From NCBI RefSeq assembly GCF_036711975.1, contig NW_027248941.1, forward strand, positions 2,666,001 to 2,730,000: 64,000 nt of DNA, written 5' to 3'. Each line of letters begins with the position of its first letter. Positions within the stretch are counted from its first letter, which is position 1. The notes below the pieces were generated by a model, which saw only the letters and a list, made by a program, of their open reading frames with translations, was not told the origin of the DNA and did not search any database. A program made the position numbers and the translations under genes. Below, one piece after another: positions 1 through 9,500 of the stretch. The stretch comes from Onthophagus taurus. Taxonomy: Eukaryota > Arthropoda > Insecta > Coleoptera > Scarabaeidae.

Positions 1-130
1 TATTACAAAGTAACAGAAAAAGGTTTTTTTTAGTAGTAATTTATTTTTATAGTCTGAGGCACCTGTGCTGTTGAGGCAGTAGCTTTTGTATTATAAAGTA
101 ATAAGAGAAAGCTTTGTTTAAATATTAATA
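1..130 (+). repeat. Satellite block 1 (GC-cored satellite)
   Basis: Two monomers of a satellite made of an AT-rich spacer (TTATTACAAAGTAATA-like text and an AGTATTAATATATT-like run) and a GC-rich core close to CCGAGGCAGCTGTGCTGCCG. The block ends exactly where a TIR element has entered the TTAATA run at 125-132. Confidence 0.8.
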
Positions 131-132
131 TA

Positions 133-2400
133 CAGGGTGTTCCGGTGACTCGGGGCATAAAATTAACCTCATATAGTAGAGCAAAAATGATGACGATTCG
201 TGAAAAAAAATTATTATAAAACTCTTCAAATGGCCAAGATATGGGCCATCAAAGTTCAGAAATTTTAACACATTTTTCTAAATATTTTCAATACCATTTA
301 TGGTAGAGCGTTGAAATTTGGTAGAGGGTAAACAAATATCAAGCAAAATCATTGAACCAATTTTGACTTTGATCGGGCGGCGGCAACCATGCTATACAGG
401 CTGTCTCTAAAATATGTTTGCTCAGAACTTTTTTGTTCGCTCGTAACCCTACATTTATTTTTGTACTTTTTAATAGAAAATTTATTTTAGAAACTTTTAT
501 CACTCTTTGAAAATTTTGATAACATTGACTGTTTTCGAGTTATACGCGAAAATATTAAGCTTCGATTTCAATCGTTACAAACAAAAAAAGGAAACATATT
601 CCGTAAGATCTGAGTTGGCGTTGACAATTGAAAAACGAACTGAGCTAATAACCATTATTTGCATAAATTTCTAAGTGCAGATTTAGTTAAATCCAGCGTT
701 AATTTATTTTAGTTGAATAAAAGAATGTAATTTTCAAAACGATAAATTTAATTTTCACGGTAACAACAAACAAGAACATAACAAAAATTCTAACAAAAAT
801 ATTAACCCTACATTTATTTTTGTACTTTTTAATAGAAAATTTATTTTAGAAACTTTTATCACTCTTTGAAAATTTTGATAACATTGACTGTTTTCGAGTT
901 ATACGCGAAAATATTAAGCTTCGATTTCAATGGTAACACTAAAAAAACGAAGTCTTCGAAAAAGTCAAGGTTGGCCATGGCAATTAAAAAAAACAACTTG
1001 CTGTCAACTTGCTTATGTCGTTTAAACACAAACGATAGTTCTGTTAGTTAGTTATTATTAATTTTAAGTGTTCAAAATGGAGAGTTACACATTTAGTGAA
1101 CAAACTGACATTATTTTGACATTAAGGCAATGTAAATGCATATTGCAGTCGCAGTGGGCAATTGGCCAGTCTGCGCATTTGGCATATTGCCAAATAATGC
1201 AGCACAAAATCCAAATTGACGATCAGTTTTTAGAAAAAGTACTTTTTACAGATGAATCCACTTTTTCTAAAGATGGAATCATCACTTTGCGAAATTTACA
1301 TAGTTGGGCAGACGAAAATCCAAGATTTAAGAAAACTTGGAAATCACAATGGAGATTTTCTCATAACGTTTGGGCTGGCATTGTGGGCGATGTAATTGTT
1401 GGACCCGTTTTCTTACCATCAAGGCTGGATGGACATAATACAGGCGACATTTAGAGAAATTAGATGATTTTTGAGATGATGTTCTTTTAAACACAAGGCA
1501 AGCAATGTGGTATATGCATGATGGTGCTCCTGCGCATAACACACAGGCTGTCCAAGAATTTCTGAGGGAACGTTTTCCGGGACGGTGGATTGAACGAGGA
1601 GTAGGTGTACCCACAAGTTGGCCCCCCGATCTCTGGATCTTACACCTGTAGATTTTTATTTATGGGAACGCGTTAAATCGCTAGTTTACTGCGTTGAAAT
1701 AACTTCACTTGATCAACTGAGGTTGCGAATTGTTGATTCATTTGAACATTGTTATGTTCTTATTTGTTGTTACCGTGAAAATTAAATTTATCGTTTTGGA
1801 AATTACATTCTTTATTTCAACTAAAATAAATTAACGCTGGATTTAACTAAATCTGCACTTAGAAATTTATGCAAATAATGGTTATTAGCTCAGTTCGTTT
1901 TTCAATTGTCATCGCCAATTCAGATCTTACGGAATATGTTTCCTTTTTTTGTTTGTTACGATTGAAATCAAAGCTTAACATTTTTGCGTATAACTCGAAA
2001 ACGGTCAATGTTATCAAAATTTTCAAAGAGTGATAAAAGTTTCTAAAATAAGTTTTCTATTAAAAAGTACAAAAATAAATGTAGGGTTACGAGCGAACAA
2101 AAAAGTTCTGAGCAAACAAATTTTAGGGACAGCCTGTATAGCATGGTTGTCGCCGCCCAATCAAAGTGAAAATTAGTTTAATGATTTTGCTTGATATTTG
2201 TTTACCCTGTACCAAATTTCAACGCTCCATCATAAATGGTATTGAAAATATTTAGAAAAATGTGTTAAAATATCTGAACTTTGATGGCCCATATCTTGGC
2301 CATTTGAAGACTTTTATAATAATTTTTTTTCACGAATCGTCATCATTTTTGCTCTACTATATGAGGTTAATTTTATGCCCCGAGTCACCGGAACACCCTG
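133..2400 (+). mobile_element. Tc1/mariner-like transposon with ~650-bp inverted repeats, inactive
   Basis: The two ends (CAGGGTGTTCCGGTGACTCG and its complement) are flanked by TA at 131-132 and 2401-2402, the usual Tc1/mariner target duplication. The inverted repeats are very long, about 133-784 and 1750-2400. The central part encodes a broken transposase. A 128-bp piece of the left arm (445-572) occurs again as a near-identical direct copy at 804-931, just upstream of the transposase. The element sits in a satellite monomer. Coding damage makes it non-autonomous now. Confidence 0.9.
1068..1735 (+). pseudogene. DDE transposase remnant (Tc1/mariner superfamily)
   Basis: The reading frame opening at 1068 gives a DDE_3-type endonuclease segment with FTDESTF (first catalytic Asp), a WAGIVGDVIVGPVF strand and then a stop at 1454. 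A shifted frame continues with WYMHDGAPAH (second Asp, near 1510) and, after a one-base deletion in a run of C near 1625, SLDLTPVDFYLWERVK (third Asp). About 38 residues separate the second and third Asp. The N-terminal DNA-binding part is short or missing. At least two frame breaks make it a pseudogene. It resembles insect proteins usually labelled Tc3-like transposase; the exact DDxD subfamily is not settled. Confidence 0.85.
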
Positions 2401-2402
2401 TA

Positions 2403-2461
2403 TATGTTCGCTAGCCGAGGCAGCGGTGCTGCCGAGGCAGTGGCTGTTTTATTACAAAGTA
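2403..2461 (+). repeat. Satellite remnant between transposon and SINE
   Basis: One GC core of the satellite (GAGGCAGCGGTGCTGCCGAG) followed by TTTATTACAAAGTA. The same monomer resumes at 2981, so the SINE split it. Confidence 0.75.
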
Positions 2462-2980
2462 TGTATGTATGTAGTTTCATGTGAGGTTGGTTAAACCACA
2501 GGTAGTATAACCAAAGCACTTAGGCCCCAACGGTACCTTTGTACATCCTCACGGTTTTACTTCGGCCATGTGTAGATCTATTTGGAGGAGTGAAAGATGT
2601 TCGAAGATGGCATCCGATCAGGCTGATACCGCTTCTCGCCTCGCCTTCAGCCGGGCTGGTACTCCAACGCCCAGCAATTTGAAGACGACCCCCAAGCCGG
2701 GCTGGTACTCCAACGCCCAGAAACTTGGGTGCATGGCTGAGTACCGCTCAAAGAGCGCAGACGCGCTTTCAACCCGTTTTTACGTTCACAACCTCCAACT
2801 ACACATGTATCTGACGACAACCAGAGATGTTAGACTGGTTGCCGGGACCGACGGCTTAACGTCCCCTCCGAAGGACGGGGAGGCGACTCGGCGTGTATTC
2901 ACTGGGAATCGAATCCAGGACGCCGGCGTGGTAGCCTGAGAGCTTACCACGGGGCCATTCGCCCCCCTTATTAATTACAA
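2462..2980 (-). mobile_element. tRNA-derived SINE, minus strand
   Basis: Read on the minus strand, the element begins with a tRNA-like head containing a box A-like TGGTAAGCTCTCAGG and a box B GGATTCGAATCC (about 2890-2950). It continues with a GC-rich body and ends in a (TACA)n tail at 2461-2475. TTTATTACAAAGTA is repeated on both sides (2448-2461 and 2981-2994), a 14-bp target duplication. The body has an internal duplication of about 40 bp (around 2648 and 2693) with the shared text GGCGTTGGAGTACCAGCCCG. It is clearly richer in G+C than its surroundings. It codes for no protein and is not a functional tRNA gene. Confidence 0.85.
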
Positions 2981-3943
2981 TTTATTACAAAGTAATAGGA
3001 AAAGGTTTTTCTCTTTAGTATTAATTTATTCTTACAGGCTGAGGCAGCTGCGCTGCAGAGGTAGTTCATGATGTGAGGTATTCTCTTTCTCATTAATATA
3101 TCTTTAGAAGCCGAGACACCTGTGCTGTCGAGGTAGTGGGTTTTTATTAATGTCTCGACTTCTCAAAATGTATTAATACGAAAAAAATCTTTTCTTATGC
3201 TCTGTTTTGTTTACATGAGCCACTGCCTCGGTAGCACCGCTGCCTCGGCAATGATAATATATACTGAAGAGCTTTTTTTAAGTATCAATAGATTTTTAAA
3301 AGCCGAGGCAGCTATGCTGCTGAGGCAGTAGCGCTTTTATTACAAAGTAACAGAAAAAGGTTTCTTTTTAGTAGTAATTTATTTTTATAGTCTGAGGCAC
3401 CTGTGCTGTTGAGGCAGTAGCTTTTGTATTATAAAGTAATAAGAGAAAGCTTTGTTTAAATGTTAATATATGTATAGTTTCAAAAGCCGAGGCAGTTGTT
3501 CAAATAAACAAAGTAATAGGAAAAGGTTCTCGACAGTATTAATATATTTTAAAAGCCGAGGCAGCTGTGCTGCCGAGGTAGTAGCTTTTTTTATCACAAA
3601 GTAGTACAAATAGCTTACTTTTTGACACTATTAATTTATTAGGATCCGAGGCAGCTGTGCTGCTGAGGCTGTAGAGAGTACATTATTGTTTTCTTAATAC
3701 GAATGTGTCGCTTAGAGTACTACCATATAATCGTGGTAGTGACATGTGTAGAGTTGTCTCGGTTTTTGATAACATATCAGTATTAAAAAGTAACCTTTTA
3801 TCATTACTTTGTAATAAAAAACCTGAGGCAATGGCATAACTTCTAAATATGTATTAATACAGAAAAATAACCTTTAGTTATTGCTCTGTAATACTTGTGC
3901 TACTTTCTCAACAGTACAACTGTCTTAGTTTCTAAGCATATTA
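2981..3943 (+). repeat. Satellite block 2, longest upstream array
   Basis: Roughly nine diverged monomers of about 95-115 bp. Each has a GC core (CCGAGGCAGCTGTGCTGCCG and variants), an ATTACAAAGTAATA-like segment and an AGTATTAATATATT-like segment. Most run in one direction, but around 3190-3240 a core lies in the opposite orientation. Inside the core GGCAGC and GCTGCC can pair around a three-base loop. Confidence 0.8.
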
Positions 3944-3945
3944 TA

Positions 3946-4919
3946 CAGAGTGGTCCATTAGTAATGATACACAGATAGTGCACCAACGGCTTATTTTCGT
4001 TCTTCTTTAATAATTTCGCTTTTTCTTACATTTATAATGATATGGCGGTGTACAGGGTGTCCAAATTTCGATGGGTTTGCAGGATATCTCAGTTATTATG
4101 AAAGATAGAAAGTTGCGGCTTTCGCGAACCTGAGCTACTTCTTTGTGAAATTTACAATGGCGCAAATCAAATTTTCATAGTCCTCTTCGTTTTTGATATA
4201 CAGGGAGTGTTTGAAATTTACCATTTTCAGGCACCTCCTGTATCTCGGCTATCCGGAAACTTAGTAAAAAAGTAAAAACGGGATCTAATAGATTTTTTCA
4301 CGTGGAATCCAATGGTGCACGTAGAATTTTTCTAGTCATCACGGTTTTTGAGTTATAAACACAACTCAAATACTGAATACTCAACTTCTAAAATACTTAA
4401 CTCTTTATAACTCAAAAACCGTGATGACTAGAAAAATTCTACGTGCACCATTGGATTCTACGTGAAAAAATCTATTAGAACCCATTTTTACGTTTCCGGA
4501 TAGCCGACATACAGGGGTGTCTGAAAATCGTAAATTTTGAAACACTCCCTGTATATCAAAAACGAAAAGGGCTATGAAAATTTGGTTTGCGCCATTGTAA
4601 GTTTCACAAAAAAGTAGCTCAGGTTTGCGAAAGCCGCAACTTTCTATCTTTCATAATAACTGAGATACCCTGCAAACCCATCGAAATTTGGACACCCTGT
4701 ACTTATTATTATTTATGTTTTTGTATTAATTTATTTTATATTTTTTATAAATTTTTAATATTTTTAACCAATTTTTATATCAAGAAAAAGCGAAATTATT
4801 AAAGAAAAACGAAAATAAAGTGTTGGACAATTGGACTAAGATAAATTGGATTAAATCATAATAATTTAACTTAAGGAATTCATTGTTGCTCTGTGTCCCA
4901 TTACTAACGAACCACTCTG
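3946..4919. mobile_element. TIR element with CAGAGTGGTYCRTTAGTAATG ends, carrying a nested element
   Basis: The left end starts CAGAGTGGTCCATTAGTAAT and the right end is its near complement, each flanked by TA (3944-3945 and 4920-4921). A second inverted match (TAATAATTTCGCTTTTTCTT near 4010 and its complement near 4785) extends the termini. There is no transposase. A separate fold-back element occupies 4053-4699, so about 320 bp belong to the outer element. Confidence 0.8.
4053..4699. mobile_element. Nested fold-back MITE, nearly full-length palindrome
   Basis: Starts CAGGGTGTCCAAATTTCGAT and ends with its complement, flanked by TA at 4051-4052 and 4700-4701. The two arms are inverted copies of each other over almost the entire 647 bp, meeting near 4370-4390, so the single strand would fold into one long hairpin. 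The only open frame here (4587-4802) runs out of the element and looks like chance. Confidence 0.85.
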
Positions 4920-4921
4920 TA

Positions 4922-5064
4922 TTAATACAAGGAGAATACTTCATTAAATGCTTTGGTTATTTGAGCTACTGCGTCGATAGCACAGTTTTTCTTGTTACTT
5001 TGTAATAAAAAAGTCATTGGTTTCTTTTTGGTCTACTTTGTTATTAAAACTTGAGGCAGCGATG
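4922..5064 (+). repeat. Satellite remnant
   Basis: Degraded satellite with TATTAATACAAGGAGAATAC, a partial GC core (GAGCTACTGCGTCGATAGCA) and TTACTTTGTAATAAAAAAG. It lies between two TIR elements. Confidence 0.6.
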
Positions 5065-5066
5065 TA

Positions 5067-5970
5067 CAGGGTGGTTCAAATTCGATGTCCGAATAGGCTA
5101 ACTCGGAAACTATAAGAGTTAGACAAAAAATAGTTTACATGTCATGATCTCGTTTTTCGAAAAACTGCTAATTCCGAAAACCGCAAAGCGCTATCGTCTT
5201 TTGTTTTTCCCCTAGAGACTAAAATTGAAAATATCGTAAAACCAACAAGTGCAATTATCTTGGTTATTATTATAGGTGGAGTATTATAACTAAGACATTA
5301 TATGGACACTTTTTTACAGAGAATTTCATGGCGTAATCAACAAAAATTTTTCGGTTTTAGATTTTGAGATATCATGACAATTTTCGTTTTTTTAAATGGA
5401 AACAACCGCTGATTATTCGCTTATTAAATTCGTTATTTTTTTCTGATTACAAAAATATAAGGTTTGACAGGTCTATTTCTTATTGTTTTGGAATAAAGCT
5501 AAAAATAAACTTTTTTTTAGTATCGTCAAAGAAATTAAATTTACAGTTTCCTGTAAATTATAACTAAAAATTAAGAAAACATATTTCAAACAAATACATT
5601 TGTTGAACTATTTAATTTATATGTTTATTTATATTTAATTATTTCACATTTTTTATTAATATTTAATATTAGTTTTAAATGACTTAATAAATTATTGATA
5701 GATGGCGCTCATATATATATTTTTTATTTATATTTATTTAATTCAAATAAACATAGCAACATTTGTTTGTATTCAAAAATTTTCTGAAGTGTCAAATTAA
5801 ACATCCTCTTTTTTAAGATGTATTACGAAAAGTTTAACATGTTAGAATGATATTAGAAAATAAAGTTATAAAATTTTAGTTATAGTACAGGAAACTGTAA
5901 ATTTAATTCCTTTGACGACACTAAAAAAGTTTTTTTCTAGCCTATTCGGACGTCGAATTTGAACCACCTG
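5067..5970. mobile_element. TIR MITE, CAGGGTGGTTCAAATTCGA ends, with a second inner inverted repeat
   Basis: Outer inverted repeats of about 34 bp (CAGGGTGGTTCAAATTCGAT at the left; the right end has one G fewer) are flanked by TA at 5065-5066 and 5971-5972. A second inverted pair lies inside (about 5505-5575 and 5868-5935, sharing AAATTTACAGTTTCCTGTA). It encloses about 300 bp of very AT-rich sequence. No transposase is seen; the small open frame at 5364-5567 shows no known domain. Confidence 0.8.
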
Positions 5971-5972
5971 TA

Positions 5973-6180
5973 CATTCCATTTTCTCGGATATATGGCAGC
6001 CTCTGTTTAAATAGCATATTAACATTAAGAAAAATTCTGATGTCTCTTTACATAATTATTGAAATTTTTGTAATAATGAAGAGAAATCTTAATAACTCGT
6101 TCATGTGTTCCTTTATTCAATAAAGAACCATTCACTGCCTCAGTATCATTAATAACATATTAATACTGAAAAGTTATCTT
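5973..6180 (+). repeat. Satellite edge, strongly degraded
   Basis: Fragments such as CACTGCCTCAGTATCATTAA and ATTAATACTGAAAAG mark the end of the upstream satellite. From 6180 to 6546 the sequence is unique and AT-rich. It is probably the promoter and 5' UTR of the zinc-finger gene, but I see no clear TATA box. Confidence 0.5.
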
Positions 6181-6546
6181 GCTTAATTATTTTAAATTTG
6201 GTCAAAAATGGAGGGAAATTCAAAGGTACCACCCAAGTCAAATCAGCATCACCGAATCAAAATTTTTTACCATTAAATCAAAAATAGATCAGATCCAACA
6301 AAAAAAAATGTAACCTACTTAATTAATTAATCAAATTTACTTTAAATGATTAAATTTAAATTGGATTAATTAATTATTATTAATAATAATTTAAAAATTT
6401 TAACCTAATTTGACACTTTCGGTAGAAAATAAACAACACCGCCGCCATATTGGCATTTTTTCTTTCAATACAAACATTGCGATTAATTTTCTTCAGGATC
6501 CGAAGCGAAACTCACAAAAAAGCCCTTTATTTAACGAAAAACCAGC

Positions 6547-9500
6547 ATGAATGAGAATGAATTCGTCGTAACAGACATCGATTTTGAAAATTTGGCCGAA
6601 ATGTCGACCCCGACCGTTGAAAAAATGTAAGTCATTGACAATTTATTTAAAAATAATCGAACTTCGAAAACAAAAATTAAAATGATACTCGATTTTTCAT
6701 TAATTATGCCGATTCTCGATCATTTTTTAGCAACATCCCGTTCGAGGATCAAATTATCAAAGAAGAAATCGTTAAAGAGGACGATATCTTGTTGTTCACC
6801 CAAGCCGAAGTCGAGGAGGAGCTGAGTGGGAACGACCGAGGGGTGGTATCGAACACCTCGTCGTTTGAAATCGTCGATAACATCGCAAACACGGTGCAAA
6901 TACCCGAAAACGCCTCGTTTAATTACCCGTTTAGCGAGGAGCAATTGAACCAGTTAAATCAGCTTTTAAACGGAACGAATTTTATCTCGAAAAATAATCC
7001 CGGCGATGGATACGAAAACTTTTTTACTCCAAAAATCGGTGGGATTAAAATGGAAGGGAATTATTCGCATTTTATTAAGTATAAAGTCCAAGAGGGGAAG
7101 CACACGAAAGTTTGGCAATGCGGAATATGTAAATAAATCGATTAAAAAGTTAATTTTTTATGAAAATTTTTTTGTTTTAGGCTCAAAAGAATTCGGACAT
7201 CAATACATTTTAATGCGCCACCTCCCCACTCACACCGACGAACGCAAATTTCAATGTAACACTTGCGGAAAAGGTGACATAACCTAAAAACCTAATCTGT
7301 CATAACCTAAAATCATTTTTTTAACCTAAAAAAAAAAATTTCTTTCATAGCATTCCGTCAAATGTCGACCTTATCCCAACACCGAGCCATCCATTCCGCC
7401 GAACGTCCTTACATTTGCGAAATCTGTCAGAAAACCTTTAACCGCGTCTCGACTTTAATTTCCCACCGGAAAACCCACACCGGACACAAACCGCACCGTT
7501 GTCACCTTTGCAACAAAGCGTTCCATCAAAAAGGAAATTTAAGGAATCACATTTTTACGCACACGAACGAACGGCCGTACAAATGCGACGTTTGCTCGAA
7601 GGGGTTTAATCAAATGTCGAATTTAATGTGTCACAAATTGAAGGCTCATCAACGGGCTGATAAGCCGCGGTATACTTGTCAAACTTGCGGGAAAGATTTT
7701 CAGAAACGGATGGGGTTGAGGAATCACGAACAATACGAACACGGAGATGGTGCTGTTGCGAATCCCGCTCCGGGGCAAAATGGTGGCGGTGGAACTAATA
7801 GTACTTCGAAATTGAAGTAGGGATTGATTGGGTTTATTTAATTGAGTTGTTTTGACACGTTAAACGATATTATTGAGGTTGCATGACATTTTTTAAATTA
7901 TTATTAACACTTTCTCAATGTTAAGCATTGCTGAAGTCGTTACAATCTTGTTCTTAGAGCAGAAAATCTCATCTTCGCAATTTTAGAGTTTCTAGCTATT
8001 TAGATTGAGCTAAAGCAATTTCTTTTAATTTTGAGTTGGGTTGGAGTGAGATTAAATTCGTTTTTTTCTGACTGTTGCTTACCACTTGGTATGTCTCTAG
8101 TTCAATTGCAGACATTTTCTCAAAGTCTGGAATCTTGTCAGTAATTCCATTTTGATTACGTCTTTATTTATTTATTTATTTTACTTCCGAAATTACAGGG
8201 TTGCCCCTAATTACAAATTTCAGAACTTAAGTCTACTAGTACATAATATAACCAACAAAAATAACAAAACAACCAAGATCAAGCATAAATGTTAATTAAC
8301 CCATCACAGAACGCGCGGAGGATATATTGAACCAAAACTTTAAAAAATGAACAGAATAACATCACAAATTACAGAATTCAATGACAAAAATCAAGTTTGG
8401 CTACTGGGTGGCTGCAGCACTTATCAAAGGTGTCAAATGTTGTTTAAACGATCTAATACCAATGCCAAACAGAGGTATGAAGGAAGAAGCCGACAGTGTG
8501 TTGTACAGTGAAAGGATTCTAATAAGAGGAGAATTTCGTCTCAGTTCAGTTGAAAACCGAGGAATATAGAAAAGATTCTTTAGCCTACCACAATATGCAG
8601 GCGCATAGAAACCAATATTTTCTAATATTAATGGAGCATTTATACTATTATTCAACATTTTATACAGAAAACAGAGTGATATAATTTTTCTTCTGAGAGA
8701 CAACCTGGTGATCTTAAATAATTTGCGTGCAAATTCGTACGATCTAAAACCAATGAAAACACGGAATTTTTTGTAGTAGAGATACCTAATGAATTTATTT
8801 TGAATAGTTTCTATTAAATTAGAATAAAGAATTGACCTGGGATCCCATACTATTACCGCATATTCCAGCTTAGATCGCACTAAAGAATTGAACAGTAATT
8901 GCAGCGTCTGTAAGTTTGAGAAACTGTACCCATTTCTAATGACAAATCCTAAGAGACGCAAAGCTGTGGTTGCTGTGGCTTTAATATGTTCAGCAAAGCA
9001 TACACCAGGCGAAAACAACACACCCAAGTCTCTCTTTTTAACAACACACCTCAAATTCACATTATTTATTTTATATTTAATTTAATTTGCCCAAAAAGAA
9101 ATATACATATAAAGTATATACATATCATATATACAGGGTGGTTCAGTTTTTAATCGGGAAACTTGACTAGGACGTAGTACTTGCCAAAATAACACAAGTT
9201 TTTTATATAAACGTAGGGTCGCAACTCGTTTGTTTTCGAGTTATGAGCTGTCAAAGTTAAGCCAAAAATTTACATTTTGTTTTGTATTTCGGCTGTAAGT
9301 AAACCGTAGAATTTGAAACTTTGTACGTATATACCACTGGTTAAGAACTTATTTTCAAGCATACCTTAAACTTCCCTAGCACCTTCTAAGGGGATGAAAT
9401 TCACCACCCCCTTGATTTTTTTATAAGAACTTTTTAACGCTATGGAATATTAACATAAAAAAATATGGGTTATAAAGCTCATTCTTTAGTGGTATTTTTT

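Noticed and set aside
2568-2939. 123-codon open frame, GC-rich
   Set aside because: It lies wholly within the SINE, antisense to it, and has no protein family features.
2890-2965. tRNA-like sequence with box A and box B
   Set aside because: It is the head of a SINE with a body and (TACA)n tail and cannot form a full cloverleaf with acceptor stem; not a tRNA gene.
1-6200. Possible viral insertions in the repeat-rich parts
   Set aside because: All recognisable proteins in the repeats are DDE transposase or non-LTR reverse transcriptase/endonuclease; no capsid, envelope or protease-integrase features were seen in the window.
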